From NCBI GenBank assembly GCA_035235625.1, contig CP141149.1, forward strand, positions 27,087,753-27,151,752: a stretch of 64,000 bases of DNA. Direction: 5' to 3'. The stretch is from Saururus chinensis. Taxonomy: Eukaryota; Streptophyta; Magnoliopsida; Piperales; Saururaceae. The translations under genes were made by a program, and so were the position numbers. Positions 35,276 to 52,740 of this stretch are shown here, one piece after another (position 1 is the stretch's first letter; the number at the start of each line of letters is the position of its first letter). A model generated the notes under the pieces. That model was not told the DNA's origin. It did no database searches and saw nothing but the letters and a program-made list of their open reading frames with translations.

Positions 35276-35646
35276 TGTTAACATTAATTTTCGTGAATGA
35301 ATCAGAGATCATACAAATTGTTTTCTCTATCTACTATCTACTGTATTCTCATAGTAAATGGCGTACCTGGTTCTATTCCGAATTGACGAATCTTAGTATG
35401 ATAGGTTTCTCTCCCTTTGCACTTTTGTTCTAACAATTTTCACTTGAGATGGATCAGTCATCGTCGTAGTTTTTCTTCATTGGGCAGAGAGAGGACCATC
35501 TCCTCTATTTTATCTTCATATAACCACTTCCATAAAGCGGTTACAAAATTCACATTAAGAGCCAATCATAAAAAAGATAGATAAGCTTATTATTATCTAT
35601 TAATTATCATGTGGGACCACATACGGGATCAATAAAATTGTTTACA
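35276..35646 (-). repeat. 5' LTR of the Copia element
   Basis: 371 bp, starting TGTTAACATTAA and ending GTTTACA on the + strand. It is the partner of 20170-20541. The adjacent minus-strand primer-binding site (TGGTATTGGAGCC) lies at about 35260-35274. Confidence 0.93.
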
Positions 35647-37984
35647 AAAACTAGACAAAATATGTATGAAAGCTCCACTTGTATACGCTCCACCACAGTG
35701 GCATGCATTCAAGATTTTTACCCGAGTCACTGAAGAAGCAAAAGTTGTGTATACCTTGTTTGCTAAATATGAGATGTTAGTTTTAATTTGCACAAAGGGT
35801 ACATTTTTTTGTCAATATAATAAGACATGACCATGATTTGTTTTTTTTATCGGCTACAACACTTACATATTATAGTTGATGTTATGCGGGAAAGACTAAC
35901 ATGAGTCACATGGTGTGTTGTAGCACAAGGAAATCCTGGTGGGCAACCTAGTTTGTACCTTAACATAATAGTAGATGTTGTAGTCCCTTTTTAGGGTGTT
36001 GATAACCCTATATTGAATTTATATAACAAATCCCTACATCTAAGTTAAAGAAAAGTAGGTTTCACGTGATAATAGGGTCCACTTTTCTTAGTCTAAACAA
36101 AACCCAGGTATAGAGTTCTGTTAGATAGATTCAGTGTAGGAATAACATTTATATTTTCATATATTAAATAGTTAATATGAGCATCATTGTAAACCCACGA
36201 CTCTAAATCTGGCAACTCACATATTATATTTACGCAATGGGCAAAATTTAAAATTCTCACATGCCCCATATATTATAAGTGTCATGTGATTGAAATCACA
36301 TATACATGAAGCTCTTTTCTATATGCTTATCACAATATTCTCAATTCATGGAACATTCAATTACCATTTCAATTTATACTATGTTCTCCAAGTATGAAAA
36401 AATATCTTATATGAATAAAAGGACATGAAGTGAATGTAAACGACTATGATATGAGAGGAAAAAATAATAAGGATTTGTATTTAAATATAAGCAATTTCAT
36501 AAAATATAGTAATTGATTTTATTGGCATGATCACTCCTCCCATGTTTAACAATGACATTCTTATTATTTTTTACCAATGGGCTAATTGTTATAATGAACA
36601 TATTGAATTTTGAGCTCTGTAGGTTGATTAGCACTTGCCTGTCAAGAAATAAATTGTCTCATTGCCCTGTGTGGTCATTGGTTTGAGATGGCATGACCAT
36701 AAAAACTAATAAAAATATTAAAACAAGTATAATATGTGACTCACAAGGTTGGTTGACGATTAACTTAGTAGGAATATCAAATTTATGGGCCACAAGAGAA
36801 TTGCATTATGCTTTGGATAATTTTCAATCAAAAAAAGTAGAAAGTTTGAGACAAAACAAATATATTTTTGAATTACAACATCCATTCAACAAGACTAGCT
36901 TTGCTCTTGCTTGGTTGAATTTTTTTGCATATTATATTATGACACATCCTTAAAACTTGCACTTACCATCATAAATTCTCCATGTCATTTCAACTCCTTA
37001 GTTTTCCAAGCAAGCCCCCATAGATATACAAAATTAATATTACTATACAATTGACTTTATTGACTTCTCGAATCAAATTTTAAAAAATTATGGACTCCGT
37101 ATCTAAAGTGACTCCTTGTTATTTATCTCACAAAAAAAAAAGAATGTAATCTTAGAGAAATATTCAACTATGATCACAATTTTACCTTTTTACAACTAGA
37201 TTATTTGTCATTGCACTATCATTGGCACCTCATGGATGCCTTGAATAAACCCTACATTTTGTGGCAAGATCAAGCATGGCTTTCCAAATTAAATATTGAC
37301 TTTGCATATGCTTTGTAAAACTGTAGTAAAAGTTTTTTAAATAAAGAATGGAGAAAATAATTATCTATATAAATCACAAATCATTGATACAAGTAATACC
37401 AACCAGTCTCTGCATGTCAATTGAAGAGAAACTAAATAATAACTTGTACTACTTATAACTCTACAAAATAAAGCCTTGTCAATATTTCAAAAGATGTTAC
37501 GAAAACAAGCATTGAATTTAAGTGGAGATTTAGCAAAAATCAATAACATCAAAATTTTAAAGGTCTACAGATGAAATGAGATGAATAAGGATATTAAGAA
37601 CGTAAACTCACAATTTAATTATTCAAGGGGACTAGTCTTTTAGCATTTTGTGCTTTCACCACTTAGCTTTGGATTATTTGACTATTGAAGGCCCCAAGAG
37701 TGGCCACACTTTAGTTGTTGCCTTGTGATCAACATTGTATTTGTTGAGCTTGGATTGTGTGTTCACACAAAACCAACATAGATGGTTTTAAAGGTGCATG
37801 TGATATGAAATTAGATAATAAAATTAATAAATGTGACAACTGGATTCTTATATGAAATTAACAGCTAAAATCCCATCAATTAATAGTCAAAAGGGGTCAA
37901 GATCAACCGTATATAGACAAGTTACTTTTTTTTTATTAATTTACACATTGAGGGTCATTAGATAAAGTATTAAAATGCAAAGGT
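35647..37984. other. Continuation of the first duplication copy, then unclassified DNA
   Basis: 35650-36560 aligns in order with 42430-43130. Shared wording includes ctgaagaagca, ccttgtttg, cacatggtgtgttgt, gttgtagtccctt and gaagtgaatgtaaa(c/a)gacta. From about 36570 to 37984 the match is lost; this stretch is AT-rich, with no gene I can support, and may contain an unrecognised insertion. The duplication junction lies at about 37980. Confidence 0.6.
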
Positions 37985-38188
37985 CGGAGTTGAAGTAATT
38001 TATGGAGTGTAAGTTTCTATAAGTCTTTAAAATTGGGACAAATGATGTCTTGTTTTCGGTCCTTGATGTTGTATTACTTGTAAGTCAGTTGCTTTGTAAT
38101 TGAAATTTGTTTTACAATTTTTTATATTAAAATTATAAGAAATAGGTTGGACTCCACAAGCACAACTAGCTCTATAAATTATTACACT

Positions 38189-40857
38189 TAGGGCTGCAAG
38201 TTTTTAGGGCTGGCCCATCAGCCATACCCTACCACACCCGAAAAACATAGAGTAAGGGCCTTAAAATTTTTCGCCCAATTAAGGGTCAGGCCAAAAAATT
38301 ATAGGCCCAAGTCATTTAAGGCCGGGTTAGGGCCATGAGCACAAAGCATAAAAGCTCGGCCTGGCCCGCAACCCATTTCACTAAATTAATGTTCTTGACC
38401 AGTGCATGGATGTGAAATTTTTTATAGATGTATCATGGGCAATATTTTGTGGATGCTATTTGACTAGTGCATGTCTTTAGTTAATTCGCAGATATATTAT
38501 TTCTAATATTTTGTTTTGATATGCTTTTTGGTAAATATTATTTTATACTATTGTCATGCTAACAAGTATCTAAGCAGTAGAGGATATATTTTGTTCCAAA
38601 CAACTACACATGAGATGTCTCTTGTGCACTAAAGAGTCACCTATTGGCAGCTATAACACAATATTTTTTTGTACTAGGAAGAGGTAAATGAGGTAATTCT
38701 TTTTGCCTTTTGATGTTACATTTCTAATTTAATTACCATGGTAGGTTCTTTTAAAATATTTATTTCTGAAGCTCATTGAAGCATAAAGTGTCGAGGCCAT
38801 TTAATCTCATTGAATCCTATATTATATTTTTTTATGCAGATTGTAGATTAAAGAAGAATATCTGCTTGTGTCGAGGTTATTTAAGTTCATTGAATCCTAT
38901 ATTATATTGTATTAATTTCTTATCTCTCTATTTCATCTATATTTCTCTGATAAGATGACATTTTTTTCACTTTTAAGCATAATAATAAGTTCTTTGTAAA
39001 AATAATCTAATATAAGAAGATTTTATTTATTAGTGAAAGCTTATTTTAGAATGTTGCATTTGTATTCTTACTCATTAAAAAGGTAAAAATAAAAAAATCC
39101 AAAAAGTTTGAAGCCTGTCCCGAGCTTGCTTAGGGCTGACATTTTGAACGCCCGCCTAGGGCCAAGTGTAATAACCTCAATTTCTAACACGATCTTCTTA
39201 TAAAATTTTGTTATTTATACATTTTCTAAGTATTGGTTAGAGCTCGTGGAGATGAGCATAACAAGTCATAAAACACGTAAAACGGAGGTCAGGAACAAAA
39301 GTTACGACCTCGAGAAACATGTTCAATCGGCGAAGCCCACTTTTAAAATTAGGGTAAAACAGTTCTTAAGTAGTCTAGTCTTGTAGGGCTCATCAATACG
39401 AGCTCAACGGTACCTAGAACACGCAAAACCGAGTTCGGGATAGGAAGTTACGATTTTTTGAATTTTTATGGAAATTAAAATAAAAAAAATATATATTTTT
39501 GATTGGCTTGGCTCAGCGTGGCGCGGCGCGACGCTGCCCGCGCTGGACGCGCATTCGTCACGCGCGCACCTGGTTCCAGCGGCGCTGGTGGGCACCCACC
39601 AGTTCCGGCGGCGGCGCCCGCTGGAAAACACCCTCTCCTCCTCTATATATACCCTTCTCCGGCCAGTTTTTCACCCACATCCGATTTTTTCACCCCTTTC
39701 ACTGTTTTCACCATTCCCGACCCGTTTTAAGTCCGATTTTCGCGTTCCAAGACCTGTTTCCTACTAATTCAAGGGTGCTCTACGCACCGGAAGGGTTATT
39801 TTCTTGAGACGACCTCTCTAAGACCTCAAAAAACGTGCCCCTTTCCTTACCTTCCACTTTCATCTTTTTACTGTTTCCGGACCATTCCCAACTCTTTTTA
39901 GCCCGTTTCAAAGCCCTACCCTACTAAATCAAGGGCATTTTACGCGTTGGAGTGGTTATTCTGCCAAAATTCTCGCTCGAAGGCTGATATCTTAAGGAGG
40001 GATTTTCTTCACTCTACGAGGAGATTTCGTTATATTTCGCACGTGTCATAGGTAGGTAGCTTTAAATTCTAATCGTATGCCGAGGTTTTTACTCGCCCAA
40101 GTTTTTTAAAGTTTTCCGCTACTTTTCTGAAAACAAAAGCTCTGACTTTAAAATCATCTCCTCTTTTCGAAAAATTCCTCCGAGTTTTGGGCAATCATGC
40201 CGTCTGGATAGTTATTGGTTTCTCGGAGCTAAGAATTATTATGATTTTGGATACCGCCAAATTTGGCATCTGGCGCGCACAGGATTGGGATGTCATGGGT
40301 AAATCCCTTCCTTTCTGTCTCGCGTCGCCCCATGGGCGCGGGTGTAAGTCGTCTGGTATCGCGACATTCTGTGATCGTATTTTCATATTTTCTGAATGAT
40401 TTTAAAAAGGAAAATGGTACTATATTTTCTTATGAGCACGGAGCATATTCTTAGAACTTAATCCGACCTACTGAGTATGAATTTACTCACCCCCTCCTCA
40501 GATTCTGCAAGTGAATTACTCGAATCTGAAGGAGTCGACGAAGAATTTTCTTAAATTATAGTCTTGTACCGTTGTTTTTGTACTTCATGTAAATTATTGT
40601 ACTGATTGATGTATAAAGGCTTGTGATGCCTAATTTTGGGAATCTTTGTAATATACAAAGTGTGTTGTAATTACTTGTTTTAGTACACGGTGATCCTTAG
40701 CAATTGTAATTAAATTTTGTTACGAAAATTTATTTTCTTTTATTCGAAAATTTGAGGGACGTTACATCAAGGTAGGGTCAAGGCCGGGATATCAATTTTA
40801 GGGCTAGGGCTAGGGCCTTGTGTTGGTCCAGCCCTACCCGGCCCGCTTAGAGCCCTA
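38189..40857. mobile_element. Non-autonomous hAT element in the RlmH pseudogene
   Basis: Ends TAGGGCTG...AGAGCCCTA, short inverted repeats of hAT type. The flanking 8 bp target duplication is ATTACACT (38181-38188) and ATTACACA (40858-40865), 7 of 8 matching. Both subterminal regions are rich in GGGCC, AGGCCC and TAGGGC words. Without the nested LTR (39167-40766) it is about 1.06 kb, with no transposase frame. Removing it restores continuous similarity to the parental intron. Confidence 0.88.
39167..40766 (+). mobile_element. Solo LTR, Tekay/Del-like, nested in the hAT
   Basis: A 1600 bp element starting TGTAATAACCTCAATTTC and ending GAGGGACGTTACA, flanked by CCAAG and TCAAG (4 of 5 match). 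It contains TACTGAGTATGAATTTACTC followed by ACCCC near 40469, the same pre-polyadenylation hairpin type as in the long LTR at 22945-29244. A GC-rich patch (39510-39620) precedes a TATA-like CTATATATAC (39641). No internal domain was seen. Confidence 0.83.
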
Positions 40858-41440
40858 ATTACACAAGCTAAGTTCCTAAAGAGCACATTTACTAGCAATA
40901 ATTACATTAAGAAACAATCACATAAAACAATAGTAATTGAATTGCAAAACTTAAAACACAACAAAAATACAAATACATAACAATATATAGATTTCTCTCT
41001 TTAGTACGTAAACACTGACTTGCTTTGTTTTATCTACAAACTTTCATTCGTTTGGCTCATAAACTCTCTAATTGGAAGAGCAAACAAGGAAAGAGAGTAG
41101 CAAGAGGTCCAAATATTTACCATGACTTCATCTGAGTATCGTAGTGTTGTACCTAAAGAAGACAAACCAAATTGTGGATAATATCATGGCCTTGAAGAGA
41201 AAGAGTAAACATTGAAAATTTTACCCAAAAATATTGAAAGTAATAATCAATGGCGAGCATAAAACATAACAAATGTATCAATGGACATGTCAAGGCCCTT
41301 GTAATTTTGAAAATAGCACATGAGCAACTAAAATTAGAAAGGAAACTAGGCTTGCCTGCCTGAATTTTAGGTATAAAATCCCAAACGAGACACATAGAGA
41401 GAGAGAGTATCCAGTGAGGTACGAAGAAAAATGACAAAAA

Positions 41441-44400
41441 AATGTAAAATATGGAAAAAAGGTTAAAAGTCCAAAGAAATAATAAAAATAAATATAAAAA
41501 TTAAATTTCTTTTTGATTAAAAGTATCTATAAGATTATGTAACCCAACATAAATGAATAAATGAGTATTATATGGAAAAATGCATATTAAATAAGAAAAA
41601 TGTGTATTAACGATAAACATGCTTATTATTAAAAGAGCACAATAATTATGGTAAATAATACAGCCGGAGGAAAAAATGCTATATATTTATATAAAACAGG
41701 TATAAACCCCGTATTTTCTCACTTAGATAGAGAGATTAGACAGGGCTGACAATGCACTGTTGGCGAGCAATAAAGCTCTTGATTTTTTATATATTAACCC
41801 CTAGAGTGTTGTCATATAGTGACTGTGAGGGATGGAGCCAAGTAGGGGTAATTTCTCCAACTGAGTTCTTAGAGTAATATAACTTCATTGAATTCAGGGG
41901 ACAACTCTATCTTAATATACATAAAAGATCTGTCCCCCACAGCCCCACTTGTATTTGGGAAACACCGAATATGGAGAACTTTGCATCCTCAAAGTCAAAT
42001 TATTGGGTTCCATGATTCCATCTATAAGCTGCATAGCATTTCTAAGTTGTGGAAGATGGTCAATTAGGTGTAGTTGGATGTGAGGCCAGATGGCCGTGCA
42101 TGGTTCCCTGTCGGCAAGGGCAACAATTAAGTGCAAGTAGTTGCATGTGAATTGTGCAGGGCAATAGGAGATTATTAGATGAAAGTTACTGAAATAGATT
42201 GCATAGGGTATCTGTTTTTGATAAATCACTTGTTTACCACATATAGTTCTTGTCAGCTAATAGATGGCTGTATATGCTAGATCACCAACATTAATTACAT
42301 TCAATTAATTTTTTGTAACTCAATGTGCTACAAAATTGGAGTTCAATGCGTACCCAAGTTTTGGATCAGAACCAAAACACTATCTTATAAACCAATGTTT
42401 ATCTAATCAATTGGGACATATGCATTAAACCTCCGCCTGCATGTGCTCCTTGGATTGACCGGTTGGAGATTTTCATCTGAGTCCCTGAAGAAGCAGCTTC
42501 TGTAAGCCTTGTTTGATTACAATATGGGAGTTAGCAGGCAGTCTATGCTTTAAAACTGCTATCCGTTATTAACTTATTGAAATTAGAGGTTTTTATTTTT
42601 TTAATATATCATCTAAAGAAAAATTAACATGAGTACGAACATTGCTAGTCAGATCAAAATTGGATAGTGCATATTAATAGAGGAGCTGAGCGGGTGATTC
42701 AAATCTGTATACCGTGGGTAACGTGTACCATCGGATCAAAATCCTCCCATCCACAATATCTAGACCATGCTTACATGCGTAACCTTGGCCTCATACTGAC
42801 GTTAGTTGATGCTACAGGAATAAAATAATGGAAGCCACATGGTGTGTTGTGTTGTGGGCCTTGTGTCATAAGAATAACAGGTGGGCCACGGAGCATGTGC
42901 CTAACATATAGTAGCCGTTGTAGTCCCTTTCCTATGTCTGCCCCGTGATTCTCAATTGAAGGCTCATTCAATATATTTATCAGCCAAATTTATACTATGC
43001 TGCTGAGGAAACTATATTACATGAGAGATGAAGTGAATGTAAAAGACTACGATTTGGAATCGAAAGTATGGGACCAGATTCATCCCGGTAATTATTTGTT
43101 TTATTGACTATCACTCCTCTCATATTCAAGGGTGTAAATACTCTTATAAATTTTTTTAATGTTCCACGCCCAGCGTGTCCTCTGGTAAAGAACATACGTA
43201 AAATATTCATCCAAAGAGATCAACGACACATATACTAGCCTATATTAGCATTAATAGTTTACATGCATTCTTTATACTAGGCTAATGTTGAATATAAAAT
43301 ATTAAAAACTCTTCTCAAAGGCTAATATTAGTTGCGAATATTACAAATGTTATGTAAAATTACACTAAATCAAACAAATTGAGAAATACAAATTGATGTT
43401 AACTAGAAAAATGGAACAAACAAAGAAAAATGAAGGAGTTCTACATTTGCAGCCGAATGAGCTTGTTTGATGAGCCTTAAGATTTTGTGGTAAAATTGGG
43501 TAAGGTGGGGACGATCCATCGAGGTAGTTGTATTGACACTCTGCACCACCGAAGGACTCATTAAATGAAAGTACAAAAAATTAGTAAGTGTGGAATTACA
43601 CTATGCACCACCGAAGGACTTGTTAAAAGAAAGTACAAAAAATTAGTAAGTGTGGAATATTTTGAGGCCAATGGCCATCAATGTAATGTGAGACTAGGAG
43701 GTGAGAAGAAGAAGCGTGAAGAATACCACATAATTTGAGTTTATTTACGATTGTATTTCTACTAACTTCAAGCCATTTACACGGTTACACCATATAAAAC
43801 TTCACTAGATATTATTATGATTTTTATTTGAGGCAAATGACATAAGGTATCTATACTATTATTAATGTAAAAAAAGTGTCAGCATAGAATTTTATTATAG
43901 AAGTCTTTACATTATTTTTAATACACTTAAAGTATCTTATTTAAGACAGGATAAAATTACTAAACTTGATTTATCTAAATATAATGAGTCTTAATATGTT
44001 TAAAAGTATTATTTATTGACTCTTATTAATGGACCATGTAAAATTGCTAACTTTGAACTCAATTTGTACATGTTAATTAGGCTCTAACTCCATGGAGTGG
44101 AGCACATGCATTTTCCAAAGGCATCTTCTACTAATTTGCATAATGTGATTTGGCACTAAGTCACAATTTTTCAATTGCTCCCATAAAACCAATTCTCTAA
44201 GTTCTAATACATGAAGTGAGTATTTATATCCACTAATATGTGTTACTGTGTTCGCCATCGGTCTTATAGATAAAGGGCTCTATGTGTATCTTATGCTACG
44301 CTTATTGTGAGTGGACATAAAAAATGCTTCCTATGTACTTAATATAGATTTTTAGGCAGCCTTAGGGCTAATTGCCTAAGGTATCTATATATGGATAGTA

Positions 44401-44640
44401 ATATTTTTTACCTACTTTTTAAATATCTATAGGCCTTACACTATTTAGTATTGGATGAGTAAATAAAATATCATGTTGTTAGTAGGACCCACATTCCCTA
44501 TTTAAATGTAATGTAAAACTTATAATATTAAAAAATAAAAAATATAATTATTTTCCTATCCATATTCAATAGTGAATCCATGTCTCAGACCTTGCATTCA
44601 ACTACCCGCTACGCCATCCAATTGACAGGATGAATGCAAA
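41441..44640. other. Second duplication copy flank and intergenic DNA
   Basis: 41810-43130 is the second copy of the flank seen at 19100-20169 plus 35650-36560, without the Copia insertion. Beyond this are a 62 bp tandem duplication (43542-43660), AT-rich DNA related to 12840-13100 (43920-44110), and dispersed repeat sequence. No gene is supported. Confidence 0.6.
43542..43662 (+). repeat. 62 bp tandem duplication
   Basis: Two copies beginning TGCACCACCGAAGGACT at 43542 and 43604, both continuing with gaaagtacaaaaaattagta and agtgtggaat. There are only a few differences. Confidence 0.9.
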
Positions 44641-45919
44641 TCGCCACCCAACCGCATCCCCATTCACTGCACGCTGTAACGGCTTCCTGTGCTGCTGCCC
44701 GGCGGGCCCCGCTCGCACCCTTCAACGGCGCTAATTTAAGCTCACTACGTAGGGCCCACCTTTTTTAAAATCATGGGGCCCACCCCGTGCGAACATTACT
44801 TCCCCGAAAAAGACACTCTTCCTCGTTCCTTACCCCAGCGGCGAAGCCCCCGTCGTAAATCCGATAGCGGCATTTCGGGCAGATCCTGTTCGTTTTCAAT
44901 ATAAAAAATGGCAATTTTAGTAAATCGGCTCCACCGTCAGTGGCAAATTAGTCATAGTAGCAATTTCGGTTGGACCGACAACAAAAGGCCGAGCTTCCTT
45001 GCGAACCGGGACCCCATGGATTATCAAACCAATAAAATACTCACAAGAATAAATCCACCGTACCTTAGGCTTAAGCCAATCGGTTTTTACGTAAATAAAC
45101 TAAAATTCCAGTGGCATTCTTCACTCTTTCGTAGTAGGCAAAAGCGTAAATGCACTTTACTAATTCCGGTGCTCTCTTCAGTGGCGCAGAGTGTAAATAC
45201 AGCTGCCCCGGCGGATCGCCCGCCCATTCCTTGCCCGATCTCGCCTCAAAACCCGAAGGCTCGTCAGGCGGGCTGCTGCGCTCGGCTGCAAATGTAGCTC
45301 CTCCTTCGTTCTTCTCTGCCTGTGTCGTTGTTCTTGCCAGCATCGGATCGTATTTCTCAGTTCGTTTGTTTGATTTGGTGCTGTTTTTTGTGTGGTGTAA
45401 TGGCTTGAACTTGGTTGAAATACGATCGTGCCACTTCGGTGTTTTGGATTTGGAGCTGCTGCTTCGCGTTAGGTCGAATGGTGGTAGAAAGCAGTTTTAC
45501 ATCTTTATTCTTCTGCTGCTTCGCGATCTGCGGCCGGTGAGCCGGTGTTTCCTACTCTCCCGTTGCAGGTTGGTTGAACTGATGCTTTGTTGATTGTTAT
45601 TCTCAGCAGTAGTTTTCTCTTCTGATTCTTCTATTAGAGAGAGAGAGAGAGTGATCTTGTGTGTGTGGTTACTTCTGTTCTATTGTTATGAAAGTTCTCG
45701 TCTAAAAATGCTTAATTGCGTTGCTTATTTGTGTTGATTCTATCTGGTAAGATCTCAGCAGTGTGCCCTTTTCGCAATGATGGAAGTTGGGCTTTCACAA
45801 GCAAAGAGTTTTCCTGTGATTTGTTAGCTTTTTCTTCTCTAAAAAGTAACTTTTTTTTTAATCTTAAAAACTTCAGTCGGATTTTGAGAGTGGCAAAGCT
45901 GGGGGTTGGAGCAGTCAAC
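44641..45919 (+). promoter_or_regulatory. Probable promoter and 5' leader of the SBT2 subtilase gene
   Basis: GC content rises here relative to the flanks, and several short frames run through it without family similarity. 45150-45919 looks like an untranslated leader, possibly with an intron. It is pyrimidine/G-rich, contains a (GA)n run at 45636-45651, and leads into the ATG at 45920. No clear TATA box was found, so the start of transcription cannot be placed. Confidence 0.45.
45636..45651. repeat. (GA)n microsatellite in the subtilase leader
   Basis: Eight AG units within the probable 5' leader. GA runs in leaders are common in plant genes. Confidence 0.8.
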
Positions 45920-51670
<5,751 letters not shown>

Positions 51671-52290
51671 GATGCAGGAGTATAGTGACTAGAGAGTATA
51701 TTACCTATAGTATCCAGCTTTTATTTTTTGGTAACTAAAGTATCCATCTAATAGTTTCTCTCCCCTCATGGAAATGGTTTTTGTTACCATGACATATATT
51801 CTTTGTAGCCCCGGCGAATAAGGAACCATTTTATTTGGATGGAAGGTGTATAGTCGTGCATAAGAGAAGAAAAGGAGACTACTAGTTTCCATTATAAAAT
51901 TTTGTATAAATTTTATAATTTGGCAGCGCTCCAAGTTTATTGACCTTTATATTGTTTGTGTCAAACTCCATCTCGAGCAACTAAATGGTCACTATGAGGT
52001 CAGGAGTGGAGCCACGAAGTTTTTAAGGTTTTGGGGGAGGGGAAAGAGGGGAAGAAGGAAGAAGGGCAAACTTGAAATACTACAAGGGGCATGGGTATTT
52101 ATTTACATGCCCCTCTTAATAATTTCAAAATGTTGGGGGGATTTGTATTTGCTATTTAGGGTTTGTTTGGATTGGTAGAAATCGGAAGAAAGAGAAAGTG
52201 AATTAAGCTGAAAGAAAAATTAGGAGGTTCTTAAAAAAAAAATTATGTTACTCTACAAATAATGTTGATGAAAATAAAGATTTGAATCTA

Positions 52291-52740
52291 TCAATTTTAG
52301 TGGTGGTGGAGTTAGTTATAGTAGTGGAGGTGGTAGTGGTAGTGGTAGTGGTAGTTGTGATTGTGGTGGTGGTGGTGGTGGTGATAGTGGCGACGACGAC
52401 GAGGGTGGTAATGGTAGTGGTGTTGGCAAAGATAGTAGTGGTAGTGGTAGTGGTAATAATGGTAGTAGTGATAGTGGTAGCGGCAACGACGGTGGTGGCA
52501 ACGGTGGTAGTGAAGGTGGCGGAAGTGGTGGTTGTTACTAAGGTGGTAGCGGTGGTAGTGATGGTAGCAGTAGCGGCGGCGGGGGTGGTAATAGAGGTAG
52601 CAATGGTGACAATGATAATAATAGTGGTAGTGGCGATAGCAGTGGTAGTATTGGTAGCGATAATAACAGTAATAGTGGTGATAGTGGCAGCGGTGATGGT
52701 AGCAGTAGTTATAGTAGTAGCCTAGTAGTGGCGGTGGCGA
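52291..52740 (+). repeat. Imperfect (GGTAGT)n / (GGT)n minisatellite
   Basis: About 450 bp built almost wholly of GGT, AGT, GGC and GAT triplets, most regular as GTAGTG repeats at 52330-52360 and 52435-52460. It creates a long Val-rich open frame that has no other coding character. Confidence 0.92.

Larger units (their letters stand above)
20170..35646 (-). mobile_element. Copia-type LTR retrotransposon, degenerate, carrying nested insertions
   Basis: Minus-strand Ty1/Copia element. The LTRs are at 20170-20541 and 35276-35646, both running TGTTAACATTA...TTGTTTACA, with about nine in ten bases matching by eye. The flanks are AATAC and AAAAC, a 5 bp target duplication with one mismatch. Next to the 5' LTR, reading minus, TGGTATTGGAGCC resembles the primer-binding site for initiator tRNA-Met. 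Next to the 3' LTR, AAGTGGGAGAA is a polypurine tract. Gene order on the minus strand is Gag, zinc knuckle, GAG-pre-integrase/integrase, reverse transcriptase, RNase H, which is Copia order. Subtracting the nested solo LTR (22945-29244) and hAT (31912-34466) leaves about 6.6 kb. The frames are broken by stop codons, so it is dead. The matching site in the second duplication copy (near 42400) is empty. Confidence 0.93.
37985..41440 (-). pseudogene. Truncated duplicate of the RlmH-like gene (5' part only)
   Basis: Outside the nested hAT, this stretch aligns with 16360-17210. It keeps the intron sequence (ccttgatgttgta, gcttgtaagtc(g/a)gttgctttgta), the counterpart of exon 2 at about 41119-41153 with intact splice borders, and the following intron. 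The exon 1 counterpart near 41405-41435 has lost the ATG, and its donor GT has become GA. Exons 3-7, encoding the whole SPOUT domain, are absent because the copy begins within what was intron 2. It cannot make an enzyme. Confidence 0.88.

Noticed and set aside
41153..41437. 94-codon frame over the RlmH pseudogene as a gene
   Set aside because: It lacks an ATG and runs through former intron; similarity to the functional gene shows it is a broken copy.
52282..52725. 147-codon Val-rich open frame
   Set aside because: It is the read-through of a GGT/AGT minisatellite; it has no other composition and no domain.
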